64,000 nucleotides of DNA from NCBI GenBank assembly GCA_040398525.1, contig JBBATY010000006.1, positions 62,001 to 126,000 of the forward strand, given 5' to 3'. Shown here piece after piece: positions 50,286-58,182 of the stretch; within the stretch, counting starts at the first letter, position 1; every line of letters starts with the position of its first letter. The position numbers and the translations under genes are program-made. Origin of the DNA: VFMC01 sp040398525. GTDB taxonomy: Bacteria; Actinomycetota; Acidimicrobiia; Acidimicrobiales; Ilumatobacteraceae. Below the pieces are notes generated by a model that did no database searches, was not told where the DNA came from, and worked only from the letters and a program-made list of their open reading frames with translations.

Positions 50286-51224
50286 TCAGTGCGCGGCGAC
50301 GAAGTTGGCGGCGTGGATCTCGGTCTCGCCACGCGTCCAGCGGTAGGCCACGAGCGGCCCGCCATTGACGGCGCTGTAGTCGACGCAGGCCACGTGGCGG
50401 GCGAGGGGTGCGGGCGTTCCGTTCTCCCAGTAGTGGCCGACCACCAGCGGCACGGTGTCGGCGTAGATGGGCAGATGGTCGTGGCCGTGGGGCTCGTCGG
50501 GCAGGTCGGGAAACGGCGTGCGGTCCTCGCTGACTGCACCGGGAGGGATGAGTGCGCCGCGTCGCAGGGTGGTGGCGTCGGGGTCCCACCAGCGGAACCG
50601 GGCATGCCTGCGGAGGTGCCCGCCCTTGTCGAGGTAGGCGAAGCCGTCGGGCAGGGCGATCTCGGGTCCCTTCAGCAGCCACTCGATGGCCTGGTGGGGT
50701 TCGCTGCTGCGGTCGTGGGCAGCGATCAGCACCTTGTCGTCCGCATCGAGGTGCTGGCCGACGATCTGCTGCGATGGCTCGTGCCAGCAGGCGTGCACCA
50801 CGCGTAGGCCGTCGAGGTCGAGCCACATCGGCAGGGTGCGGAACCAGTCGATGAGCTCGCGGTGCTTGTCGGAGTCTTCCGTGACCTGCTCGAGGAACTC
50901 TGCGTGCTGGTTGCGGTTCTTCTTCGTCCGCGATCGCAGGTACGCGCGGCGCTGTTCGGGATGCTCGGTGGCCCAGGCGATGGCGTTGAACTCGTGGTTG
51001 CCCATCACGACGTGGGCCTGTCCCTGGTCGAGCATCCGCCGGGCGATGTCGACGACGTCGAGCTGGCGGTCGCCGCGATCGATCAGATCACCGACGAAGA
51101 CGGCCATCCGCTCGGGGTGGCGCCAAGACGAACCGTCGTGGGTGTAGCCGAGCTGGTGGAGCAGCGCTTCGAGCTTGGTTGCCGAACCGTGCACATCGCC
51201 GATGACGTCGTATCCGTTGGTCAT
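50286..51224 (-). CDS. Calcineurin-like metallophosphatase
   Basis: The 312-residue protein has the metallophosphatase motifs GDVHGS (residues 8-13), GDLIDRGD, GNHEFNA and a later HACWHE, as in PPP-family or bis(5'-nucleosyl)-tetraphosphatase (PrpE-like) enzymes. The ATG at 51222-51224 follows a perfect GAGGAGG site. It is divergent from the next gene. Confidence 0.88.
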   Translation of the reverse strand: MTNGYDVIGDVHGSATKLEALLHQLGYTHDGSSWRHPERMAVFVGDLIDRGDRQLDVVDIARRMLDQGQAHVVMGNHEFNAIAWATEHPEQRRAYLRSRTKKNRNQHAEFLEQVTEDSDKHRELIDWFRTLPMWLDLDGLRVVHACWHEPSQQIVGQHLDADDKVLIAAHDRSSEPHQAIEWLLKGPEIALPDGFAYLDKGGHLRRHARFRWWDPDATTLRRGALIPPGAVSEDRTPFPDLPDEPHGHDHLPIYADTVPLVVGHYWENGTPAPLARHVACVDYSAVNGGPLVAYRWTRGETEIHAANFVAAH

Positions 51225-51354
51225 GGGCACCTCCTCATCCATCGAACGGACGCAAGGTTGCCATCTGTGCTGCCAGTGCTCGTCACTGCTCATTGGCCGA
51301 GGGGTTGTGGCAGGGGGGCTGACAGAAATGGCGCATGCGGGCTACGGTGCCGGC

Positions 51355-52254
51355 ATGGACGTCGAGTGGGTGGAGGTGTCGCGCCGGGCTGCACTGGTGT
51401 CGCACCGGTTGATCGGCTGGATCTTCTGGGACCCGGTCGGCGTGGCCAACTACGCGGTGCTCGGCGTGCCGAACGGTGCCGGCTACTACCTCGCCACCCG
51501 GGCCGCCCCGTTGGCCGCGGCGGGCGATCAGGCGGTGACCGCGGCGTTCGGGTCGATCCACCCCGGCCTGGTGCGCTTCGCCCTCGACCTGTGCCGTCAG
51601 CACACCACCTTCGAGGCGGCGGCCGAGGCGCGCGACCGGGCCGTGGCCGAGGGGCTGCGCACGCACGCGCCCGAGATCGTCGACGAGTTGGGTGGCTTCG
51701 CCGACGAGTTGTGGGCGGCGGCCGATGCGTTGCCGAGCGCGGGTCGGGTGCTGTTCGCCGCGCACCGCCAGTGGCCGCGGCCGACGGGTGACGACGCGCT
51801 GTCGGCCTGGTTGGCGGTGAACTGCATCCGCGAGTGGCGCGGCGACATGCACTGGGCCATGCAGTTGGCCGACGGGCTGTCGCCCACGGCGTCGGGTGTG
51901 CTCGACGGGGCGTGGCGTGCCTACGACGGCGACTGGTTGCCGCGCAGCCGCGGGGCCGACGATGCGATGGTCGAGGCGGCGATGGCCGAGCTGGCGGCAC
52001 GCGGCTTCGTCACCGACGGGGTGGTGAACGAGGCAGGCATCAGCCACCGCCAGGGTCTGGAGGACCGCCTCGACGAGTTGGCTGCGCTGCCGTGGCAACT
52101 GCTCGGCCTCGAGCGAACGACGGCGTTGATCGATCTGGTGGTGCCGGTGGCCGACCGGCTGCTGGCGCGGATCGATGCCACGGCCGGCCCGAACTGGATG
52201 CCGGCCGCGCGCCTGCGCCGAGCCCCTGCTGCCCGGCCCGTCACCCTGAGCTGA
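51355..52254 (+). CDS. SCO6745-family helical protein
   Basis: The 299-residue protein is helix-rich and matches the pattern of actinobacterial SCO6745-type proteins: N-terminal FWDPVGVANYAVLGVPNGAGYY, a central NCIREWRGDMHW, and a C-terminal winged-helix-like part (FVTDGVVNEAGISHRQGLEDRLDEL). The role of the family is not established. An ATG nine codons upstream is an alternative start. Confidence 0.7.
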   Translation: MDVEWVEVSRRAALVSHRLIGWIFWDPVGVANYAVLGVPNGAGYYLATRAAPLAAAGDQAVTAAFGSIHPGLVRFALDLCRQHTTFEAAAEARDRAVAEGLRTHAPEIVDELGGFADELWAAADALPSAGRVLFAAHRQWPRPTGDDALSAWLAVNCIREWRGDMHWAMQLADGLSPTASGVLDGAWRAYDGDWLPRSRGADDAMVEAAMAELAARGFVTDGVVNEAGISHRQGLEDRLDELAALPWQLLGLERTTALIDLVVPVADRLLARIDATAGPNWMPAARLRRAPAARPVTLS

Positions 52255-52360
52255 GGCCGGAACCTTGGACTGAGCCGGCTGGCCGGGCCACGGCACGGCG
52301 GTGGCGGCAGCCGCTCCCCTGGGCCAGACTGGGCGCTCGACGTTGGTGCGGAGGGCAGTC

Positions 52361-53635
52361 GTGAAGGTCGTGATCGCAGGGGGTGGCATCGGTGGGCTCA
52401 CCACGGCGATGGCGCTGCACGCCCGGGGCATCGACACGGTGGTGTACGAGTCGGTGCAGGCGCTGCAGCCGCTCGGCGTGGGCATCAATGTGCTGCCGCA
52501 TGCGATGGCGCAGCTCGACCGGTTGGGCCTGTTGCCCACGGTGCTGCCGCTCGGTGTGCAGACCGCCGAGCTGTGCTTCTTCAACCGTCACGGCCAGCTG
52601 ATCTGGCGCGAGCCGCGTGGTGTGGCGGCCGGCTACCCGGTGCCGCAGATGTCGGTGCACCGTGGCCGGTTGCACATGGCGCTGCTGACCGAGGCCCGGG
52701 CACGGCTGGGCGACGACCGCATCGTCACCGGGCACGCGTTGCGCAGCTTCGAGCAGACCGGCGACGGGGTGACGATCGAGGTCGAGGCGCGCGCCGATGG
52801 TCGGATCACCACCGATCGGGCCGATGTGCTGATCGGCGCCGACGGCATCCACTCGGCGGTGCGCCGCCACTTCCATCCCGACGAGGGCCTGCCCCGCTGG
52901 AGCGGCAACGTGCTGTGGCGGGCCACCACCCGGGCGCCGGGGTTCTTGACGGGGCGGTCGATGTTCATGGCTGGGCACCTGCCGCACAAGTTCGTCGCCT
53001 ATCCGCTCACCGAGCCCGATGCCGACGGCATGCAGACCATCAACTGGATCGCCGAGCTCGACCGGCGCGACGTGGGCCTGGCCGACCGCGAGGACTGGAA
53101 CCGCCAGGGCGTGCTCGACGACTTCCTGCCCCGCTTCACCGACTGGGTGTGGGACTGGCTCGACGTGCCGGCGCTGATCCGTGGCGCCGAGGTGACCTAC
53201 GAGTTCCCGATGGTCGACCGCGACCCGCTCGAGCGGTGGACGGTCGGCCGGGTGACGTTGCTCGGCGATGCCGCGCACCCGATGTATCCGATCGGGTCGA
53301 ACGGGGCGTCGCAGGCGATCATCGACTCGCTCACCATCGCCGACCTGTTGGGCGATGCCGCCGACGCCGGCGGGGCGAGCGGGTCGAGCGCGAGTGGGGC
53401 GGCGATCGACGCGGCACTGGCCGCCTACGACGCCGAGCGGCGCCCGAAGACTGCGGCCATCGTGCTGTCGAACCGCCAGCACGGCCCGGAGGTGCTGCTC
53501 GACCTCGCCGAGGAGCGCGCGCCCGACGGCTTCGACGACGTCACCACGGTGTTCGCCCCGGGTGAGCGCGAGGAGATCACCGGCCGCTACAAGCAGACCG
53601 CCGGTTTCGTCCCCCCGGCCACCTCCACCCGCTGA
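52361..53635 (+). CDS. FAD-dependent aromatic-type monooxygenase
   Basis: The 424-residue flavoprotein has the Rossmann GGGIGG motif at residues 7-12, the DG motif (LIGADGIHSAVR) and the second FAD motif GDAAHPMYPIGSNGASQAI. It belongs to the salicylate/p-hydroxybenzoate hydroxylase class. Overall it fits flavin monooxygenases acting on small aromatic or phenazine-like substrates; the substrate is not predictable. The GTG at 52361 starts just before the Rossmann fold. Confidence 0.9.
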   Translation: MKVVIAGGGIGGLTTAMALHARGIDTVVYESVQALQPLGVGINVLPHAMAQLDRLGLLPTVLPLGVQTAELCFFNRHGQLIWREPRGVAAGYPVPQMSVHRGRLHMALLTEARARLGDDRIVTGHALRSFEQTGDGVTIEVEARADGRITTDRADVLIGADGIHSAVRRHFHPDEGLPRWSGNVLWRATTRAPGFLTGRSMFMAGHLPHKFVAYPLTEPDADGMQTINWIAELDRRDVGLADREDWNRQGVLDDFLPRFTDWVWDWLDVPALIRGAEVTYEFPMVDRDPLERWTVGRVTLLGDAAHPMYPIGSNGASQAIIDSLTIADLLGDAADAGGASGSSASGAAIDAALAAYDAERRPKTAAIVLSNRQHGPEVLLDLAEERAPDGFDDVTTVFAPGEREEITGRYKQTAGFVPPATSTR

Positions 53636-53673
53636 CCGGCCCTGGGCAGCCCGGCGACCGGTATACTCAGGGT

Positions 53674-53907
53674 ATGGCTGAGGTGACGACGATGAAGATC
53701 AGCACGGCCACCCGCGACCGTCTCCGGGCACTGGCCACGGATCGCGAATCGCTCGAGGACGTGGTCGTCGCTGCGCTCGACGTCTACGAGGCCGAGCAGT
53801 TCTGGGCCGAGGCCGAGGCCGTGGCCGCGCGTGAGACCGCGCAGCAGCGTGCGGCTCGTCGGGCAGGCGAGGCCGAGGTCGATGCCTGGATGGATGGGCT
53901 TCGGTGA
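53674..53907 (+). CDS. Antitoxin of a MazEF-like pair
   Basis: The 77-residue protein has a short N-terminal DNA-binding-like segment (TTMKISTATRDRLRALA) of ribbon-helix-helix type and a long acidic helical tail that could wrap the toxin. Its stop overlaps the toxin start (GTGA). The pair is typical of MazE/MazF-type modules in actinobacteria. Confidence 0.82.
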   Translation: MAEVTTMKISTATRDRLRALATDRESLEDVVVAALDVYEAEQFWAEAEAVAARETAQQRAARRAGEAEVDAWMDGLR

Positions 53908-54203
53908 TCCCTGCGGCCGGCGAAGTGTGGTCGGCCGATCGCGGTGACGAGCAGCGGCGTCTGGTCGTGGTGGTGTCCGATGTCCGGCTGCACCGCCTGG
54001 CCGGTCGGGCGATCGTGGTGCCGGTGCTCACCGAGCTGCCCGACGTCGCCGGCCCGTGGCACGTCGCGATCGGCGACGACCGGGTGGCTGCTGGGCACCT
54101 GCTCGCGTCGGTGGCGGTCGACCGCCTGCTCGAGCGAGTCGACACCGTGCCCTACTCGGCGCTCGCCCGTCTGCGCCGTGTCGTCACCCTGATCACCCAG
54201 TGA
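53904..54203 (+). CDS. MazF/PemK-like endoribonuclease toxin
   Basis: The 99-residue protein has the PemK/MazF beta-barrel pattern: GEVWSADRGDEQRRLVVVVSD at the N-terminus, AIVVPVLTEL in the centre, and DRLLERVDTVP near the C-terminus. Such toxins cleave mRNA at short motifs when the antitoxin is degraded. It starts at the GTG at 53904. Confidence 0.85.
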   Translation: MIPAAGEVWSADRGDEQRRLVVVVSDVRLHRLAGRAIVVPVLTELPDVAGPWHVAIGDDRVAAGHLLASVAVDRLLERVDTVPYSALARLRRVVTLITQ

Positions 54204-54301
54204 CCCCCGGCCGCGATGAGCGATGAGGCTGCGGGTGCGTCGGGCGGGGGAGATGCCGTTGACCAGGCCGAGGCCGACGGTGCGGTAGCCGAGCAGCACC
54301 A

Positions 54302-54400
54302 GCAGGTCGTCGGAACGGCCGGTCGTGGAGCGAGATCGGCATGATGCTCGGTGTCTCGAAGCAAGCGGCGCAGCGCAAGTACGCCAAGGCTGCCAGCTGA
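54302..54400 (+). pseudogene. 3' remnant of a helix-turn-helix gene
   Basis: One plus-strand frame ending at the TGA at 54398-54400 encodes GRSWSEIGMMLGVSKQAAQ and a short Lys/Ala tail, a typical C-terminal helix-turn-helix of actinobacterial proteins (SWSEIG-x-LGVSKQAA). No start or upstream domain is present, so it looks like a truncated gene end. The rest of the 238-base gap shows no convincing gene. Confidence 0.55.
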
Positions 54401-54441
54401 CCGACCGTTGATCGCCAGTTGCCGCGGGTCGGGCTCGGGGT

Positions 54442-55272
54442 TCAGACGCGGCCGACGTTGAGGGAGATGTCGAGGCCGAGGCGGGTGCGCATCACCGGGT
54501 CGAGCTCGGCTTGCACCTCGGGCCGCAGGGCGACGGGGTGGTTCCACTGCGGTCGCACGAACGGTCGGGTGTAGTAGCCGAACAGCAGCGGGCGGTCCTC
54601 GTCGGAGGTGATGTTGGCGCCGGAGGTGTGCCACACCCGGCCGTCCATCGCCACCACCGAGCCGGCGGGCGCGTCGAACGGCACCATCCGTGCGCCCAGC
54701 TCGGCGAGGTCGTCGGGCAGCTCGCTGCGGCGGGTGACGCGGTGGGTGCCGGGGGCGTAGAGGGTGGCGCCGTTGTCGGCGCGCAGGTCGCACAGGCACC
54801 AGATGACGTTGATCGACCATGGCGTGAGCCACGGCTCGGGGGCGACGAACGACTGGTCGGAGTGGATCATCATCGACCGGCTGCCGGGCCGGGCGATGTT
54901 GGCGGTGAAGTTGCTGACGATGTAGTCGGTGCCCAGCAGGCCGGCGGCGAGGGCGTCGGCGGCGGGGTGGGCGATGAGGGTGCGGAAGACGGGGTCGAGG
55001 TCGAGCAGGTTGAACACCCGCACGTTGCTCGGGTTGGGGTCGAGGCCGGGGATGTAGGTGCGCATGCCGCGCCGCTCGCTCTCGTCGCGTGCTGCCCACA
55101 GCCGGTCGACGACGTGGGCGACCTGGTCGGCGTCGAGCACGCCGGGAACCACTGCGTAGCCGTCGGTGGCGAGGTCGGCCAGCGCGCCGGCCAGGTCGTG
55201 CCGGTCGAGCGCGCCGGCCAGCGCGCTCGTGTGGTCGCCGCTCGTGGCGGTGGTGCCAGACGTATCGGTCAC
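54442..55272 (-). CDS. Phytanoyl-CoA dioxygenase (PhyH) family Fe(II)/2-oxoglutarate oxygenase
   Basis: The 276-residue protein has the PhyH layout: GYAVVPGVLDADQVAHV near residue 38, the iron ligands His and Asp in IHSDQSF, and the distal His in GRVWHTSGAN. An Arg for 2-oxoglutarate lies in the last third. The GTG at 55270-55272 follows a GGGGGG site; the ATG nine codons upstream lacks one. Substrate unknown. Confidence 0.85.
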   Translation of the reverse strand: MTDTSGTTATSGDHTSALAGALDRHDLAGALADLATDGYAVVPGVLDADQVAHVVDRLWAARDESERRGMRTYIPGLDPNPSNVRVFNLLDLDPVFRTLIAHPAADALAAGLLGTDYIVSNFTANIARPGSRSMMIHSDQSFVAPEPWLTPWSINVIWCLCDLRADNGATLYAPGTHRVTRRSELPDDLAELGARMVPFDAPAGSVVAMDGRVWHTSGANITSDEDRPLLFGYYTRPFVRPQWNHPVALRPEVQAELDPVMRTRLGLDISLNVGRV

Positions 55273-55346
55273 ATGTGCCCCCCGGTGATCGACCTGCATG
55301 ATGCCGACGCCCGCCGGCGGGTGTCAACGACACCGACCGACGGGCA

Positions 55347-55363
55347 GCCGCCCACGTGGCGGC
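55347..55363 (-). terminator. Hairpin after the flagellin gene
   Basis: GCCGCC-CACGT-GGCGGC is a perfect 6-base stem with a 5-base loop, 15 bases beyond the flagellin stop. A second near-perfect repeat, GACGCCCGCC-GGCGGGTGTC (55306-55325), lies closer to the PhyH gene. Confidence 0.55.
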
Positions 55364-55377
55364 CGGCGAATGCGGGC

Positions 55378-56202
55378 TCAGGACTGGAGAAGACCGAGCA
55401 TGTTCCCGTGGATGCGGTTGGCCTGGGCGAGCATCGCCGAGCTTGCGTCGCGCATCACCCGGCTCCTGGTGAAGTCGACCATCTCGGTGGCCATGTCGGT
55501 GTCGCGCAGCCGGCTCTCGGCGACAGCGAGGTTCTCGCTGGTGGTCTGCAGGCTGGCGACCACGGTCTCGAAACGTTTGGTCATCGCGGCCGTCTCGAAC
55601 TGGCGCTTGTACAGGGCCTCGTACTTCAGGTCGAGCTCCTGCATGGTGAGCTCCGGGTCGAACGATGCGCTATCGATGGCGGGCGAGCTGAGGGCGTCCC
55701 AGCTCATAGGCGTGACCTGCCACTCGTAGCGGTCGTTGCCGGTCGCGCCGGCGCCGACCTGGAAGTTGACCCAGCTCGACGTGGAGGGCGCGAACAGCGG
55801 CTGCGAGCCGAACGTGGTCTGATCGATCACCCGTTGGCCTTCGGCGACCAGACCAGCCATCTCGCGTTCGATGCCGGCTCGGGCAGCGATGTCGTTGACG
55901 CCAGTGTTGGCAGCCTGGACGGTGAGGTCGCGCATCCGTTGCAGGAGGTCGCTCAGCTGGCCCAGGGCATCGTCGACGATCTGCGCGACTGCCAGCCCAT
56001 CCTGGGCATTGCGCATCGCTTGGCGCAGGCCCGTCACCTGGGCGCGCAAGCGGTTGCTGACGACGAGCCCGGCCGCGTCGTCGGTGGCGCGGGCGATACG
56101 AGTGCCGGACGACAGGCGGGCGACGTTGTCATCGAGCCTGCTGACGGTGGCGCCGAAATGGCGGGCAGCGCTGTTGGCGGAGGTGTTGATGGTGATTCGC
56201 AT
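55378..56202 (-). CDS. fliC: Flagellin, minimal D0-D1 type
   Basis: Flagellin is the filament subunit. The 274-residue protein has the N-terminal D0/D1 signature (MRITINTSANSAARHF, LSSGTRIARATDDAAGLVVSNRL) and the C-terminal one (LAVAESRLRDTDMATEMVDFT, MLAQANRIHGNMLGLLQS). The central D2/D3 region is nearly absent. The ATG at 56200-56202 gives the expected start. No other flagellar gene lies in the window. Confidence 0.93.
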   Translation of the reverse strand: MRITINTSANSAARHFGATVSRLDDNVARLSSGTRIARATDDAAGLVVSNRLRAQVTGLRQAMRNAQDGLAVAQIVDDALGQLSDLLQRMRDLTVQAANTGVNDIAARAGIEREMAGLVAEGQRVIDQTTFGSQPLFAPSTSSWVNFQVGAGATGNDRYEWQVTPMSWDALSSPAIDSASFDPELTMQELDLKYEALYKRQFETAAMTKRFETVVASLQTTSENLAVAESRLRDTDMATEMVDFTRSRVMRDASSAMLAQANRIHGNMLGLLQS

Positions 56203-56366
56203 CGATGCTCGTTCGGGGGTTGGGGCTCGACCGCGCCGCCACGCGAAGTCCTGCACGAATGACGGTCCCGTGGTGAGCCGCGGGGGTCAGGCATCGCCAC
56301 CGGTGATCACCCGTCAATCCCCCAGCCGCCCCCCGGTCATCCCCCGACCCGTCGTCCAGCGCGGGG

Positions 56367-56837
56367 ATGGCCGACCAGGTTCGTGCCCGGCGCCGTGCCG
56401 ACCGGGACAGTCAGCGAGCGATGCGCTCGTTCCTGATCTCGATGGCCATGCTGCTGTCGATCGCCGTGGCGGCCGTGGTGCTGCAGCAGCTGATCGACGC
56501 CCCGAACCGTGATGCGTTGGTGGTGATGGCGATGCTCCCGGCGATGGCGTTCGTGTTCTTCCGGTTCCGTGGCCGCGTCTTCGAGTACGCAGCGTTCCGC
56601 AAGCAGGGCGGTGGTGCGTCGTTCGACCGGTGGGCGACGATGAGCCGCGCCGAGCGGCGTGAGCGGGTGATGGCTGCGCGACCGGGTGGCCCGTCGAGCC
56701 GCCGCCGGGCGCGGGCTGCGTCGAGCGACACCGTGGAGCGTCCGGCCGGTTGGGTGCCGGCACCCGGTGCGCACATCACCGACGACGAGGTGGCTGACAG
56801 GGTGGCCGCCACAGCGGCTGACGACGCAGTGGCCTGA
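56367..56837 (+). CDS. Two-helix membrane protein with basic C-terminal tail
   Basis: The 156-residue protein has transmembrane segments at about 22-42 and 50-66, then a soluble Arg-rich tail (about 67-156) containing MSRAERRERVMAARPGG and an acidic end. No family recognised. It is divergent from flagellin, with 164 bases between. Confidence 0.6.
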   Translation: MADQVRARRRADRDSQRAMRSFLISMAMLLSIAVAAVVLQQLIDAPNRDALVVMAMLPAMAFVFFRFRGRVFEYAAFRKQGGGASFDRWATMSRAERRERVMAARPGGPSSRRRARAASSDTVERPAGWVPAPGAHITDDEVADRVAATAADDAVA

Positions 56838-56958
56838 CCGGGGGGGCGGCGCAGGGCCTCTGCACGGAACCCGATGGTCGCTGCGGACGAGGTTCCGACG
56901 CCGGTTCGGTGGCTGCGTACAACAGCTGACGGGCTGTGGTCGCGGGAGGCTGGTGGAC

Positions 56959-58182
56959 ATGGGCGACGGCACCTTCCTGCTCGGTGGAGCGACGATCCTC
57001 GATGCCACGGGCGCCGACCCGTATCGAGGGTCGAGCGTGCTGGTGGGTGACGGGCACATCCGTGCAATCGGTGAGCCGACGTCATCGGATGCCACGGCGA
57101 TCGACCTCGATGGCCTCACCCTGTTGCCCGGTCTGATCGATGCGCACGCGCATCACGGGATCGTCGAGGTGCACGATGCCGACCGCACGCCGCTGGCGGT
57201 GCTGGCAGCGCGCATCGTCGCCAACCTCGGGCGCACGTTGCAGGAGGGGTTCACCACCAGCCGCGAGATGGGCGGGCTCGATGGCGGCTTCGCCCAGGCG
57301 GTGGCGGAAGGCATGGTGAGCGGGCCGCGCCTGTTCCCGTCGGGCCCGCTGCTGTGCACCACTGCCGGCCACGGCGACCTCGGCCCGAGCTACCTGCCCC
57401 ACTCGGCCCACTCGCACGATCGCGTGCCCGGTCTGGTGCAGAACGGTCGGCCGGTCGACGGGCCCGACGCCGTGCGCCGTGCCGCTCGCGAAGCGTTCCG
57501 CCACGGGGCCACGCAGTTGAAGATGTGCATCTCGGGCGGGGTGGTGTCGCTCACCGACCGCATGGAGGACGTGCAGTTCAGCGTCGACGAGATGCGCGCC
57601 GCAGTGGAGGAGGCCGAGGCACGCCACACCTACGTGGCCGCCCACGCGCACAACACCGACGCGATCCGTCGGGGGCTCGAGGCCGGCATCCACAGCTTCG
57701 AGCACGGTACGTTCCTCGATGCGGCCACGGCCGAGTTGATGGCCGCGCGCGGCGCCGTGCTGGTGCCCACGCTCACCGTGCTGGTGCGCTGGCTCGCCGA
57801 CCCGGGCGACGTGCCCGTCACCTCGCGCGACCGCATCGCCTCGTCGCTCTCCGCCATGCAGCAGGCCGTGCGCCTCGGGGTGGAGCACCGCATCACCATG
57901 GGCTCGGGCTCCGACCTCGTCGGGGCCGTGCAGCAGGGCCGCGGCGACGAGATCGTGCACAAGGCCGCCCTCGTCGGGGCGATGGACGCCATCATCGCGG
58001 CCACCCGCACCAACGCCTCCATCCTCGGCTGGGGCGACCGTCTGGGCACGATCGAGGTGGGCAAGATCGCCGACCTCATCGCGGTCGACGGCGACCCGTT
58101 GGCCGACCCGTCGGTGCTGGCCGACCCACGCCGCATCGTGCTGGTGGTGCAGGACGGCCGCATCGTGAAAGACACGCGCTGA
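56959..58182 (+). CDS. Amidohydrolase-family metal-dependent hydrolase
   Basis: The 407-residue protein is an imidazolonepropionase/prolidase-like amidohydrolase. Motifs: DAHAHHG after LPGLI (about residue 60), the Lys in LKMCISGG, AHAHNTDAIRRGLEAG, HSFEHGT and the Asp in MGSGSDLVG. The C-terminal GDPLADPSVL and VVQDGRIV strands close the small beta domain. It starts the last operon, and its stop shares bases with the S9 peptidase ATG. Confidence 0.9.
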   Translation: MGDGTFLLGGATILDATGADPYRGSSVLVGDGHIRAIGEPTSSDATAIDLDGLTLLPGLIDAHAHHGIVEVHDADRTPLAVLAARIVANLGRTLQEGFTTSREMGGLDGGFAQAVAEGMVSGPRLFPSGPLLCTTAGHGDLGPSYLPHSAHSHDRVPGLVQNGRPVDGPDAVRRAAREAFRHGATQLKMCISGGVVSLTDRMEDVQFSVDEMRAAVEEAEARHTYVAAHAHNTDAIRRGLEAGIHSFEHGTFLDAATAELMAARGAVLVPTLTVLVRWLADPGDVPVTSRDRIASSLSAMQQAVRLGVEHRITMGSGSDLVGAVQQGRGDEIVHKAALVGAMDAIIAATRTNASILGWGDRLGTIEVGKIADLIAVDGDPLADPSVLADPRRIVLVVQDGRIVKDTR

